A stretch of DNA of 64,000 bases from Cordia subcordata (Eukaryota; Streptophyta; Magnoliopsida; Boraginales; Cordiaceae), in the NCBI GenBank assembly GCA_028554755.1, contig JAPTOF010000007.1, positions 18,523,001 to 18,587,000 of the forward strand. Direction: 5' to 3'. The notes under the pieces are model-generated. The model did not search any database. It was not told the origin of the DNA and was given only the letters and a program-made list of their open reading frames with translations. Shown in pieces: positions 9,542-23,029 of this stretch; within the stretch, counting starts at the first letter, position 1; each line of letters starts with the position of its first letter. A program made the translations under genes and the position numbers.

Positions 9542-11829
9542 CCTTGGTTTTGTGTTAAAGATGATTGGCCATCATGCATCCTAAAGTCAATCTGTAATAA
9601 GAGGATTAGCTTATAGCTCACAATTTTATATGGTGGTCTTGGAGTATATAATTTATTTCTTTTTTTTTTTTTTTTTTCCTAATGGGGGACAAGTGTACAT
9701 GCAATTCGATTTTAAAATGCAGCTTTTTGAACAACATGGTGAGTTATGTGTGATCACTAACCAAGATTGAAGATGTAGTTATAGTGAGTTGTGTGATCAC
9801 GAGAGAAATGGGTTAATGTGGATGGATGATAGATAAGATAATTGAACAAAAGGGCAAAATTCTAATACGATGCTAGGAATCATGTTTTTTATTCTAAAAT
9901 TAATTTGTACTAGGAGAGTAGTCTAGGATCTTATATGGTCGTTTTAGATTTGCTATGCTTAGGACATTAATTAGAGGCTGTGGTAGCAGTTTACATGTTT
10001 AGCAGAGATCTTCTGAGGAAGCATGGATCAGTAATCCAGGCATTATTGCATATAGAAATCTTATACTTTTTTTTTTTTTTGGTTAAATGTTTAGTAAGTA
10101 TTATTAAATGTATAGGCTCCTAGCCAGATGAATCTCGTACTTGAAATGGATAGACAGGATATTCCTGGATGGATTTTTGTGTAAGTCACTTAGTCTTCCA
10201 TGGAGAAAAAAGAGGGAAAAAGAAGAGAGAAGCAAATTTCCACTCCGTAACCTCTTCATTTTGTGAACTTTTTTTTTTCCCTGGTGAGATTTTTGGGTCA
10301 AAAAGCAAATTTCATTAGAATAAATGAAAGGTACAAAATTGGACTAGTCATACCTAGTCTAACAAATACGAAGATAGTAACACAAAGGACCCAGAAACAG
10401 TAAAAAAGAAAAAGACTAACCATCACTACTAACCATGCCCATCCTATGTATGCATCTTGAAGCCCAAACCAAAGTAGAAAATTCACACACTGTCATTATA
10501 ATACATGGCACACGTCTATTGGAAAACCTCTAAACAACCATGAAATGAAAAACGATTGATGAACGAGCAAGAACAAGGTGAGAGAAGGACTTACCAACTT
10601 GAACACTGAGAGTCTAAATAAATGGTCAGTCAACTTAACCACCAAAGCAACTAAAGTAACTCATTTTCGATCGAAAGAGACCGCCAAGCATGCTGCAAGC
10701 GAGTCAAGCAAAGAAAACGAATGGCCAAGTGCGCAACAAATATTGTGAGAAACTACGTCGGGAAAACATGGGAAAGCAACAATAAAATCCCAAACAAAAA
10801 GTCAAGATACTTGAATAATGGGGACGATAATAGCCAAAACAAATGAAACACCAAGGAAAAGAGAACTGTAATTGACAACGAGATGCAATTTCCTTATGGG
10901 ACCTACCTTCCTAGTCTTTCTTGACCTTTTCTGCCTCGTCCTCGTATACTCCAAATTGGATGTTTAGCTCCCCATTCAAAAACCCCTTTTTAGCAATCTG
11001 TATTCTCAGACCAATTATTTTTCGAGAGATGCAATAAATCAATAATAACCTCGATGGCATTAATGAAATAAATGCAAAAACCATAAGTCTTTAATAGAAT
11101 TCATCAACTGATATTAAGGAATGGTTTCATTGAATGTGTTCATACAGGACTTGTGGGGTTATCAGACTTCTCCTGCTCTTTGCATGTACCTCCAAAAAAA
11201 AAAAAAACACACATATATCTACCATCATTAGTTTCTTATTCAAGCAAATTGAATTCTTGTGCTTTCTTCTATACCTACAAGTTAGAAACGAGATACCCTA
11301 ATAATTTTCTAACTTTATAAGACATGACCCAAAAAAAAAAAAATTCTTGCCATCAAAATCCTTCTAGTCCGGTTAGCAAGCAAGGGAACCGGCTCCTTCC
11401 TGTCCCCTCGTCTCACCGCAACACAAGCTGTGATATAATCTGTCTATACCTCATTTGGTTCAGTCAGATTATTCAATAATATATGAAGATAAAGAGTGGT
11501 AAATCAAATATTGTTTGGCGTTTATAAATGATGGTACAAATGCATATGAGTCATGAATGGATCAATTGATACATTTAGGCAATCCCATCTAGCAGGATAA
11601 AACTCGATTTCATTTATTTTAGCATCGCAAGTCGATACTTCTATGCTTCGGGTGAAGTCCAGTAAAAAGCAATTAAGCAAAACAGAAGATTCTTTTAGCA
11701 AAACTGTATTTTCTCAATGTGTATGTGTGTGTGTGTGACATGAACTGAAGTTGCAAGATTTGCATTTATAATTTAATAATAATACACACAACAAAAAAGA
11801 AAAAAAAGTTAACGGAGCAAGCTGTGCAA
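9542..11829. other. Convergent intergenic region between ATL and VAL genes
   Basis: Both genes end toward this region. No coding gene is seen. On the minus strand, 10285-10490 resembles a non-LTR retrotransposon tail (it reads inversely as ...TTTCATTTATTCTAATGAAATTTGC...), but I found no reverse transcriptase there. 10500-10900 is A-rich and somewhat more complex, without recognisable domains. A (GT)n tract at 11717-11738 lies close to the VAL stop codon. Confidence 0.45.
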
Positions 11830-14800
11830 TCATCCATCCTCGCCTTTGTTTTCCATCTCTGCATCTGTAGATGTATTACCTTCATCAGGCACAGGTCTGT
11901 CACTATGACCTGCAGCTTGTGAGATCAAACAGGGCCCTAAGCTTCCAAGGCCATTTTGCTTCAAATACATCTCCAACGGAAGGTTGGTGGCGTTAACGAG
12001 CGTTGTCAAGCTCATTCCTGCTGCAGCGGCAAGCAATTCGTCTTCGCGACTGGGGTGGCAATTCAGGTCTAGTTGTCCCTTGCTAGTCTCGGCGACCTCC
12101 ATTTGGTTTTCATTCTGGCTTCTTGCATCGTTTTCTGAATAATTCATTTGTAGCAAGGCTTGTCCTGCTTCCTTGTCCATATCTGATCCACTTGTAGGAG
12201 GAAGTTGATCTTTCCCCGGGGCGAGTTCTGCTTCACGTTCTGATTGGCGTTTTTTCTTACGCAGCATCATTGTTTTGAAGCGACGTCTCACAGTCAAGCA
12301 GACGTTGCACTTACATGAGGGTGGATGCTTGCCTTTTCCACTTGGAGGCTGAATGCACACGATACAAGTGCATCCAACACGATGCCGTGGATGCTTTGTA
12401 GTGGCTCCAACTGAAGTCTCGCCCAGGTCACCAAAGTTGTCACCTAACACTGCAGCGGTGGCCAATGCATCCAAGCCAGAAGGCTCAGTGTCTTCAGATA
12501 CCTTGTTCTCTGTTATTCTTCGCCTCTTAAAGTCTGGAAAGAAGCAATACGATAGGCACTATCAGCAAGCTTGCCAGAGAAGATCAACACAATGAAGACA
12601 AATACCAATAGACTCAAGAATTTACCAGACAGCTTGTATGAACAAAGAAAGACACAACCTAAATCCTTCTGACATTGTAGGGCAATTTGGAGAAAATTAA
12701 TCAGAAAGCAACGCTTGCGGCCTTCAACAATATTTTAGAGAAAAGAACTCAAAATCTCTTCACATATCCTTCTTTATAGAGAAGTGTGGAAATTCATATT
12801 TACAAGCAAGCACAAATCGTGACACAGAAACCTCAAAAGATTTAGTAGTCTGGAGTGGGATAATGAATAAAAACATAAGCTTATACATAGTGTATGCTCC
12901 CTCTGGATTTTGTACATAACCATCATAATACACATACACAAAACGTATCCTGGTATCGAAAATATTCCAACTTTCAGAAAAGCATGCCTATGTCGTGGTT
13001 CAAGATGTATGGTGTGTTATACTGAAAGATCAAGAATTGCTCAAACTTATTTATTTGTAATTGACTATCTATTGTAAAATTTCAAATTGATCTGGCATGT
13101 GCAGAAATCAACAAGATGCCATCGAAGTGGACCCAGGATTGCTCAACGCGGTAGGGGTGAGAGTGAAAATGGCTTTGTCGTAAAAGAAAGCATTTGAACA
13201 TTTTAAGGAGGGAGAGGTAGCTTGAATATTCATAGTGCCCAATCATAAATATCATAAGTAGTACATGGGAACTTTTGAACTTCCAGAACTTACCACCACC
13301 CTCTCCACCCTGTCCCCCACCCCACAGAATAACACACACACAAAAGAAAAAGAAGAAGAATATTGCACCAGGATCACTAGATGCCATATTCACATTACTT
13401 TGATGCTGTATACACCAGAAACCTTGCATCTCATAAATGAGGTACATACTCATAAAGATGAACTGAAAGCATTCAAGTCATTCATATCGTTAAATCCCTG
13501 AATACATAAACAAAATGCCATAGCAAGAAATGATTCTCTATGTGGAAGAAACGAGAGATTTTGGTTCAGTAAATTGTACCCAGGAGCACTATTCAAACAA
13601 GAGAGTTTTCATCTAAACTATAAAACAAAGGACTTGACTGGATTCATACCATTGCTGACTCTTAGCAAAGCATCCAATTCCCTTTGATTAATATCCTCAG
13701 GAGCAGAGCATAAAGATCTGAAATCAAATAATAATCATTACTACTTAAACCTGAAAGAGTAGCTCATGAATTCCAGTGACTCAGACACAGGTGCCTGTAC
13801 ATGCCTAGGGGCAGTGGCAGATCTACAAATTTTCTTTACTGGGGTCAATAATAAATTAACAGACTAATTTTGACAAAAAAAAAAGGGAGAAAATTATTAT
13901 ATTAATATTGAATTAACAAACTAACAGAAATTTTCTTTATTGAGGTCAATATTAAATTAACAAACTAACTTTGAAAAAAAAGAAATGGAGAAAATTATTA
14001 TATCAATATTATATTAATATTAAATTAACAAACTAACTACCAATCTTATATGCTTGACAAAAAAAATACTTAGATAAATGTACTTTGTGATTGTTGATTC
14101 ATGTCTCTATGGTTGTGCGAGAGTTTTCTTTTAATACAACTTTGCTCTTTTGTATTTATTTTTTGTTTTTCTCTTTTTAGTAATTAAATAGTTTAATTTC
14201 TTTTGGACATTGATTATTATTGTTGATCAAAGGCTTTTTTAAAAATAAATTTATCACTTTAAAAATAAATGAGTTTCTTTTAATAATCCTTATTTTTTTT
14301 AATTAACAGGGTTCAATTAAAAAATTAAATGGGGGTCAACCTGGAAAAGACCTTACCTCATACACTAATTTTATAAAAACAAGAGGGGTCAATTGACCCC
14401 CCAAATTTTGCTTATGCATCCGCCACTGCCTAGGGGAGATAGCAGATTAAGGAAAGGAACAAAAAAAGGGCCATAGTCCAAATTTTAAATAGGTCTGAAT
14501 CATAGCAGAATCTCAAATTTCCAGATTAAAATGAGGAATCAACAAGAATTGATTCCATTGCTTTCATGTTACTGCCTAAGGTGAGAGAAGAAAATGGAAG
14601 AAGAATGAAGCAGAAATTCCTATCAAGCAATGAATTCAGTAAAAGAGGAGGGAGGAGTGCGACGGGCCATTAAATAAAAATCTTTAAAATTAGATTCAAG
14701 CACACCTACCAACCAAACATCAAAATACCTCTTTGAGAGAAATGGTCATGAAATCAATAAGAAGGGAAAGAAAAAAAATTCAAAAGAGCCAATTTGAACT

Positions 14801-17800
14801 TCCATCTGATAAAATGTGTAGTCCAAGAAATTAACATATAAGAAGTTAGCATATGCACCTGCTTGAGTCCCAAATATTGTCTGAACATGACCACTTTGCA
14901 GGGAGAAGAACATGCACAGGCAACCTTCGCCATCTGGAGCAACTGTCGCACTGGGCCCATTGTTCTTGCTCACTGAATATGAAATATAAGAAAAAGTGAA
15001 ATGTCAAACTTGAACCAGTTCTTTCCTGTATAGAAGGATCTCATGTTGAGATCACAGCAGAATAAGATAAAAGACATACTTCCAAATTTTTCGTCTCCTT
15101 TTCTCAATGTTAATATCTTCCTCAGAGGTCTGAGGGTGGATGGGGTTGGTTTGGTGACTATTTTTGTTAAGTAAACTACCCCATCTTTACAACAAAAGAA
15201 ATAAATAACACACTAGTCCACAGCCTTGCTGAATCTTTCCCACAAAACTTCTCTAACAGGTTTAGCTACCAATTTATAGTCCAGAAACCAAGATCTGAAA
15301 GATGACTAAACCAAAGAGAGAGATTAAATCACCAAAAGACTTACCCAGATGGTCGGACTGTAAATATTGTCTTCTTTCCAAAAATTGGTGGCACCTGTAT
15401 AAAATAACAAGATTAATTAAGTTAATAAACATGCAAAGCGCACATAATACATGCATACGTTGATATTTTCCGACTGCTTTTTTTCCTAAAAGGAGGGTTC
15501 TAAGATCTAATTACATCATATTCCTCAATTTCATAGTCCTCAATCAAGATCACTCTTGGCTGAGCAGTTGGAGGTGGACGAAGCAACTCTTGTGCTTCTC
15601 TCCATGTGATCCTAAGCTCCATAGCATCGTCACTATGTATGAGAAGCCTCTTGTTTTTTGACCCAATATTTCGTATTTTTTTCCTTGCTGGAACCAGCAT
15701 ATGCCGCTGCCCATCATCATCACTAGTCCTGCCTCCATTCTTTACATTTAAGCCATCACATATACCCAAACAGAAAAATATTGAAAATGTTAGGCACATT
15801 AGAAGTAAAATACTAGCAAATCAAAGAGAAGGCCAGGGTTGTGTCTTACTGCAGCCAAACTTTCATTTGCTCCAGTGAACATAGTTTCGCTAGAACCACC
15901 ATTAGAAACGGTATTTGTTTGCGGGTCCTGTCCATGCCATTTAAGTATGTCAATTGGTTAACAACAAAATCATAGTTTTCTGTTTGCTAGAAAGAATAAG
16001 ATGAAGCTTGACCTGTGTTTCATTGTTGTTTGTTGCCTTGCGAAAGCCCATCACAAGTTTTCCACCCGGATCTATTCGACTAAAGGTCACTGTGCAATAG
16101 ATATATAATTACATCAATAACCTCTCAAATCATTAACGACAACCTAAAAAATGTAACTGTTTGCAAACCCCACAAAATATATATGTCACACACAACTAAG
16201 AAAAGATAAAAAACAAGCCTCAAAATACTGATTCGACATAAAATCAAAATGCCTTGATGCAACACATGCAAAAGATCATCAAAGAGGGTGTTTGGCTTTG
16301 CTTATTCAGGGTGCTTATAAGCACCTAGAAAAAAGCACCCTCTCACATGCTTGTTACTATTTAGGTGCTTATAAGCACCAAATAAGCAAAGCCAAACACC
16401 CTCTACGTTCAAATCTACTTATCTAAATACATCCAAAAAGAACTGATCTTATTTGTCCCACTCAGGATTATGAGCGTGAGCTTAATCATAAAGTATTAAC
16501 TACTTCAGACAAGGTCTCTTTATGCATAAAATCAATCATTACCTTTTCATGAGGACAAAGTCCACACACTCCCTGACCAACCCCCAACCATGGGAAGAAA
16601 ATAAAAACAGAAAAAGAATTATTTTGTGTAACTTCTATTTAGAAATTAAAATGCCTAGTCAGAAGGATACCAGTATCACCCGCTTCTAACTGCATATTCT
16701 GTATACATGGGGTTACACCTTCCAAAACATACATCCTGCTGTTATTATTGGGCCAAAACCTGAACTGGAATGTCCACTCTCTTCCCTTTATATCTTGAAT
16801 CTTTATTGGAACACCTTCTGATTGACTAATAGGAGGAAAATATGCCTGCACATAAATTTAATCACAGCCAATAGATGGGGCATGGTAAGGACTTGACCCA
16901 AAAAAAGCACCAAGTTACAAAAACCAACAACGAATAGCTATTATAAGAAAAAAAGCGACATGAGAAGGGCAGCAAAAGGAAAGGTATTGTTTAAATAGAA
17001 AAAGAATATATCTCACTTCAGCACATGCTTTCGGCAGGACCAGACGACCAATACGACCGGCATCACTGGGACTCAGAACCTTCTCAAATAGCGGTATGAT
17101 GGTAGAGTTCAAACTTAAAAATACAGTTAAGGCAGACAATGATTTTAAATATGATAAAGGATGTGGTTATTTCTGTAACTAAGGATAAAACAATAACGAA
17201 AAGGTAGATCATGGATACTTTCCAGATATCTGCTGCAGCTCTTGGTCTGTAATCCTTGGCCAGTATCGAGGAAGTAACTGATTGCGGCCCCGCCCTTCAG
17301 CAGGAGGCCTAGCAACACGTGTCTGCACAGGTGTTCCGGTATTTGCTTCAGAGCTCGTACTAGGAGCAGATTTAGGGGGCTTGGGCAAAATATGTCGTGT
17401 TCTCTGCCCTTGTTGGGAAGAAGACCCTTTTTTCTGCTCTCTTCCTTCAACTCCACCAGGAAAAGGTAGTGCAGTATTTGAAGTACTCATGGGTGTACTC
17501 GGAGAAAAATTTAAAGATGGCTCGGCTGGAGATTCGTGGATGCCTTTTACCCCTTGCTTTGGTTTGCTGTTGTCTGGTTTGCTAAACGACAATGACCCAG
17601 CACCCTGCTGGTTGATATTTGCCAGGGATGAGCTTACTTCCCCTACTGAGAGGGTGGGTTTTTCTCGTTTTAATTGCCTTAGAGCTACATCTGTATCGTC
17701 TTTCTGAGACAGAATAAGCTCACCAGCCTCATTTCCCTCTACTGCTTTGCTTAATTGCTTGAGCCTATTATTCTCAATAGGTTGTAGATCTTCAATGCTA

Positions 17801-19892
17801 TTTGAAGCCAATATCCCATTGTTGCTGTCCTTGCCAGGGATCTGCACCATAAATCATGGGTGTACACACAAATATGTTAAGAAGAAGGTAACCTGATCCT
17901 CATTACCCAATTCTCCACCCTAATATTCTTAGCGCACCAGAGATATGCAGAAATATGATCATGGTACATGCCACGAGTAAAAGTGTGAATGGTCAATTCA
18001 GGAACTTTTCCTCTCAGTTGAAATTTTTCAAGGAATGCAACTTATTCCCCTGTGACCACCTTAAGAAGATTATAATATCTACATTAGCATGAGAGTTTAA
18101 AAATAGTTCATCAACAAAGTTGCCCTGGTCATGCTGCGCTAACAATTAGCAAAGAAACAGTGAACCAAAAGTTTGCTTCACCCATCATATCATGAATTAA
18201 CACAGGTGCAGAAAGATGGATAAGTCAGTTAAACATGATAACAAACATAACAAAATTGTATGATGATTATAACCTTCTAGCACCTTAAGCTCAATTTAGT
18301 ATATCACTACTGACCCTCTTTGCCTATAAAAGCCGAAGGTAACATAACACATTGACCATATTTCTGTCAACCATACCTGTACTTCTCTTGTACAATGAGC
18401 TTCTGCAAGCTTCACACAATTTATACAGCCTATACCACCAAAGTCCATGTATTCATACAAAAACTTTGAAGCTATGCATCCACAATGAATACGCTGTCAT
18501 ATCAGATAAGAAAGAGTTAGAAAGCATAATAAGATTAGACTGCAAAAAATGAGGTTGTTAAAGTACCTTTCCACATATTCTGCAGTCCCTCCAACCAGAT
18601 TCATCTGAGTGGAACGTATCACAGAAAATGAAATTCTCATATGCAGATCTGAAGTCCACAAGCAGCCCATTATTGAATGCAAAAAACGACAGCATAGTTA
18701 ATATTGGTCACTACAACTAACTGAACATATTAAGAATAAGCTACCGAAAGTATAGAGAAAAATCAATATGACCACACGACCAGATCGTCTATGACAAAAT
18801 TAAGGCCAACGGAATAATAGAATTGACAAATATGAGAAAACTACATTTGCCACTGACATACCCATAAAGTAAAAAATGCTACTTCTTTTGACAGGTTCAT
18901 AACAACATTTTCCTTATGTCAAAAGCCTAATGAAAACCACCTCAGTGTACTTTCACTATGCCTAGTGGCCGCCCCTTGGGGGGTGCGGTTGATGTTGGTG
19001 TTCCCTTTTCCTTTTTTGCTTCGGGGGGAGGGGGTTGCGCATGCAAGTACCCAATCCGTGAACTCTAATACCCAGACCCCACGTAATGATTTTTCACATT
19101 AGAAATCTCATTTCCTGGCGAGGGTTCTCCTACCTAACAAATGAGTCTTTTACATAAATTAGATAACTTAGCTAAATTAGCATTTTCATTGGACTAAACA
19201 ATGCCTTATCCTACTAGGTGAATTAACATTAGACGAAAGCTTTTGGGCCATGTCCCATGCTTCAACAATCAAATATTACAAACACAAACACAACATGACC
19301 AACCAAGCATTGACAAATCTATACAAGAAAAATAGAACATTGAATTATTTTACGTGATGCTTTGGTGTTAAATATGCAATAACCAACATTTTGTTCAGGC
19401 CTTTGACTTCTTTCTGACAACCCTCTTCCTAAAAATCCTCATTTTGTGTAACAAAGCCAATAAACTAACACAATTAGTTTATTTTTTTTTAAACTTCACG
19501 TAATCTTTTAATTAATATTAAAGCGGAGAATTTTAGTGATTTTAGGGAAAATGTTATAATTACAAAAAGAAAAATAAAAAAAATTGCTAAAAATAGGAAA
19601 AATTCAAATGCCAAAGCAAATAAATATTGCCTACAAAAGAGGAAATAAATGTAGAAAATTTTCAAGGACCCAAAACCCATATCCCCCAAACTGCCCTTCA
19701 TACATGAAACCAACACATCTATTATTTCATAAACATAATTAGGGGGAAAAAAGGTAAAATTGGAATTAAGAAAATTTACCCGCAGCTTTGACAAAGCGTT
19801 GCAAATCCTCCTGATTTCAGACCCCAACCTTTCTTCCATTCAGACGACGTCGTTGCACGGCACAACTCATTCATGCAAATCTTGGACGCCAT
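11830..19892 (-). CDS. VAL1/VAL2: VAL1/VAL2-type B3 transcriptional repressor (PHD-like, B3, CW, EAR)
   Basis: Complete gene in 13 exons (complement): 19892-19780, 18648-18567, 18493-18377, 17841-17219, 17113-17017, 16845-16671, 16089-16013, 15927-15850, 15739-15515, 15394-15345, 14972-14859, 13717-13650, 12533-11830. All joins are GT-AG and in frame; the sum is 2523 nt, 840 residues, slightly longer than Arabidopsis VAL1/VAL2 (about 780-790). Residues 1-95 form the PHD-like zinc region (C34, C37, C60, C63, H68, C69, C71, C88, C91). Residues 320-420 form the B3 domain ([29 protein letters not shown]). Residues 546-592 form the CW zinc finger (W551, C554, C557, W560, W573, C575, C587). Further on lie CXCX2C clusters (661-666, 680-685) and an LDLN EAR motif at 761-764. 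By family knowledge it binds RY/Sph (CATGCA) sites and recruits Polycomb and deacetylase activities to silence seed-maturation genes and FLC-type targets. Whether it is the VAL1 or VAL2 orthologue is not settled. Confidence 0.95.
13812..14428. mobile_element. Non-autonomous hAT element in VAL intron 11
   Basis: A 617-bp element beginning CAGTGGCAGAT and ending, read inversely, CAGTGGCGGAT. It is flanked by the perfect 8-bp duplication CCTAGGGG (13804-13811 and 14429-14436), the hAT hallmark. The interior is AT-rich, carries a locally duplicated segment (about 13860-14030) and has no transposase. It sits between exon 11 (ending 14859) and exon 12 (starting 13717), so it should be spliced out. 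Confidence 0.9.
16284..16403. mobile_element. Short palindromic MITE in VAL intron 6
   Basis: A 120-bp, almost fully self-complementary element. Its outer arms GAGGGTGTTTGGCTTTGC and their exact complement at the right end are joined by two copies of GTGCTTATAAGCAC, itself a palindrome. A transcript through it could fold into a hairpin. A decayed relative is seen at about 29205-29282 (TTATAAGCGTGCTTATAA, GGCCAAACAGGC). No clear target duplication was found. Confidence 0.85.
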
Positions 19893-20294
19893 TTTATATC
19901 AAAACCTTCATAAATAAAAATCAAAAATAAAAAACGTAAAACCAATAAAAATTCAAACCCAGATCAAATAAATTCCCAAAAAATCAAGAATAATTTTTTC
20001 TCAGAAAAAAAAAAAGAATTCATCCATCAAATTAAATAATAATAAATATTATTAACACATAGTTCGATAGATAGATACAGTTCCCTAGTTTAAATCAACA
20101 AAATGTGACATGCACGTGCTCACACAAGAAAGACTTCTCAAAAAACAACAAATCTTGGGTAATTTCTGAAGTAAATCTCTGCGGTGAAAACTGGGGTCAA
20201 AGTACGGCGGCCGGCGGTGGGCGGCGGTGGTGGTCGATTATAACGGCCGATGGGTACGGTGGTCTAGATGGACCCAGAAAGAACACATACTGAC

Positions 20295-20325
<31 letters not shown>

Positions 20326-20360
20326 AATATGTATATATATATATATATATATCTCTCTAT
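19893..20360 (-). promoter_or_regulatory. VAL 5' UTR and promoter-side flank
   Basis: Directly upstream of the VAL start codon. The first 150 bp are A-rich in the coding sense and compatible with a 5' UTR. A G/C-rich patch follows at 20203-20245 (GGCGGCCGGCGGTGG repeats), unusual for this AT-rich window. Beyond it, (TA)n microsatellites begin at 20296. No single TATA box stands out, because the whole area beyond 20290 is TA-rich. Confidence 0.4.
20290..20352. repeat. AT dinucleotide microsatellite
   Basis: Two runs of (AT)n separated by a few bases, just upstream of the VAL gene. A second block of TA/TG-rich repeats lies at 20467-20515. Confidence 0.9.
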
Positions 20361-20515
20361 AGATGAATATGCCTAGAGAGAGAAAGCGAGAGAGTGCATG
20401 CAAAGCAAAACAAAGAAGCACAAAATGCATGCACGACACTTGAAGACACCGCGAGGGTAGAAAAAGTTATATATATCTATATGTATATGTATATATATAT
20501 ATGTGTGTGTATGTG

Positions 20516-21597
20516 TAGAAGTGGTCTACATACAATTGATAGTGGGTGTGTGAGTTTCACGCACATGTATGTACTCGCTTTACCGTACTGCGGTTGGGGT
20601 TTTTACAGTCCTCCTAGATTTGTATTATTGACTTTTAAAATACAGATGTCCGAAAACTTTTCAATAGGGTAATAACTTTAAAAAAAGAAAAGAAAAGAAA
20701 GATTATACAAGTCCAAGCCTCAGTCATCTGGGGAGATTATTATTATTATTATTTGCTACAAGTGTGGTTTAAATTTCATTTACTATGGATTTTTTAGTTT
20801 TATTTATTTATTGAGTAATTATTCTGTTTCTTTTTTGTTTTGCATTTTAAAAAAAATTACTTTGTTATTAATTAGTTATATATCCTTTGCCTACGGAATA
20901 TCTAGAACTCGAGATTTGTTAATTGAGTTTTTTTCGTATGCAAAAAAAAGCATGAATTTGATTTAATTTGATAGGATGTCTATGTATGTGAATGAAGAAT
21001 AAATTTCATAGTGAAATTTTCTTCTATTTTTGTCAATAAAACGAATTTTAAATAATTAACTACATTTTGTTTTATTCCTATTTTGTTTTTTTTTTTTAAA
21101 TGTTAGCTTGTTAAAAAAATCATTGGGTTAGAGAAAGTGTTTGGGTTCTACTTGGGATTTATATACACGAAGTCCAAAAAAAAAGGGAAAAAAAAGGGAT
21201 CTCAAAGTGAATCCTTTTTTTTTTTTCTTTTTTCTTTCTGATCTCATGTGTAATGCAAATTTTGTATAATAAATTAATTTTTTTTCTTTCCTTTTCATAT
21301 TTTAAAATTTAAATACTATTGATCTTCTATCTAAATGTAGAAATCTTATTGAGTAATCATTTTTTTTTCGTCCGAGTAATCAATTTTTATTTTGTTCTTT
21401 TTTGCTTTTGAAAGTAAAAAGATAAAAATGCTCTTAACAAAGGGCTTCCTATAACAAAGTTTGTGGGTAAATATATAGGTAAATATAAAATCTAATGGGA
21501 GAACATGATATTTAGGCCACAATTCATGATAAAACATGAAATTCAACCTTTGATTTGTCTTTCTGCTTTTACACGCATGTATTATTTTACTATAATA
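20516..21597. other. Intergenic, AT-rich
   Basis: Low-complexity A/T tracts (for example 20660-20700 and 21170-21240). No gene or clear repeat boundary is seen. Confidence 0.5.
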
Positions 21598-21929
21598 CTA
21601 GTGTGACGCCCGTGCGATGCACAGGAACCAACACATGTGATTGGATATATTAAAACTATAGAGTTTTTGTATCTTACTAATAGTTATTGAAACAAATATA
21701 TACTATAGAATTAATAAAACAATTATGACATATATAAAGAAATATCATAATATTAATTAAATTAAAATATTTAATATAGGAATGGAACTAAATAAATGAT
21801 GAAAAACAAAAATGACCTAAGAATGGACATATTTAATTAATTGATAAGTAATTATGGAAAACTTGTCATATAGAATGCCACTTGGTAACACGAAATTACA
21901 ATTTATTTTGCTTTATTATATAGTATAGA
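21598..21929 (-). mobile_element. Small non-autonomous Helitron (332 bp)
   Basis: Read on the minus strand, it begins TCTATACTATATAATAAAG at 21929 and ends with a hairpin (CCTGTGC-ATC-GCACGGG, about 21609-21625) followed eight bases later by CTAG at 21601-21598. It sits between A and T of the host, as expected for Helitrons, with no target duplication. Its 5' terminus matches that of the larger Helitron at 54498, so both belong to one family. It has no ORF. Confidence 0.88.
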
Positions 21930-23029
21930 TGGTTAATTTTTTAATAGCTTTTTTCCTGTTTTGGATAATAATACTTCAACGCAATGGTTTTGTGGATTCT
22001 TATAAATTATAACTTTTACACGTGCACGATTTTTATCATCTTAATTTTTATAATTTCACGCTTATTATAAATACTTATGCTATAATCGAATATTTGTATA
22101 CGATTCTTATGACTTGGTAATATAATGTAGTAAAAAAAAAATGTGCATATCTAAGTCTTCTCTTAATCTATTGAAGAATTACTATTTCTTTTCGAAAAAA
22201 AAAAAGTAGTACCAATGATTTAGTACTCTAATAGTATGTCTCTCATTTTTAATAGTAAGTAGTCATAGGGTCGATTTTTATTAGTTGCATGTAATATATG
22301 CTTGACTTTTAGCTTCTTTTAAAGAAAACAAATAAGAAGTAGAAGTAATATTTTCGTTGGCTACTTTTTCATGCTAACCTAAATTATTATGCTTTATAAG
22401 GAAATGTGTACCTCTTTTTCTTTTTTGTGGTCGGTCGCTCATGTCCCAAAATTTTATGGCAAGTCTCCGGACATATATGACTAAATCTATTCTAGATATT
22501 TTAGGTTTTTTTTTTTAATTTTACCCAAAATAAATGGCAATCAATTTTTACATGGAATGCACATTAGAAGCAGATTTTTTTTTTTTTCGGAATTTATACT
22601 ATGTTCTTTCACCATCATGTTCCTCTGTGCTTTATCACTTTTGTTCACAATATTAATACTATTTATTCACAATATTAATACTGTATGGGTGCATGTGCAT
22701 GAATATGTTTTTGTGTATATGTGTGTGCAAGAGTGGCGAACAAAATATATGTTTAGTGGTGAACTAATAAATTATGAACAAATAGAAAAAAAGTTTTTAA
22801 CAATTTAATTGATGTTTTTTTTCATTATTTTTATATTATTTGTTCATAAATTTTATAGTTTTTGTTCATTACAGATATACAATGCTTAGTCTTGGTTGGC
22901 ACACAACCCTTAAGATACATGCATAATATAACTTTTTGATTTTTTTCCCCCAACCATTAGGGCTCTTTTCATTGACTTTTTTGTTTTTAAAAAAGCATCC
23001 TTTTTTTCTTAATAGAAACATATTAATAT
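21930..23029. other. Intergenic, AT-rich
   Basis: No gene is seen. The short open frame at 22557-22808 is low-complexity hydrophobic sequence made by T-rich DNA. A short direct duplication (TTCACAATATTAATACT) occurs at about 22646-22682. Confidence 0.5.

Noticed and set aside
17282..17707. 141-codon plus-strand open frame
   Set aside because: It is antisense to VAL exon 4, which is required for the continuous VAL frame.
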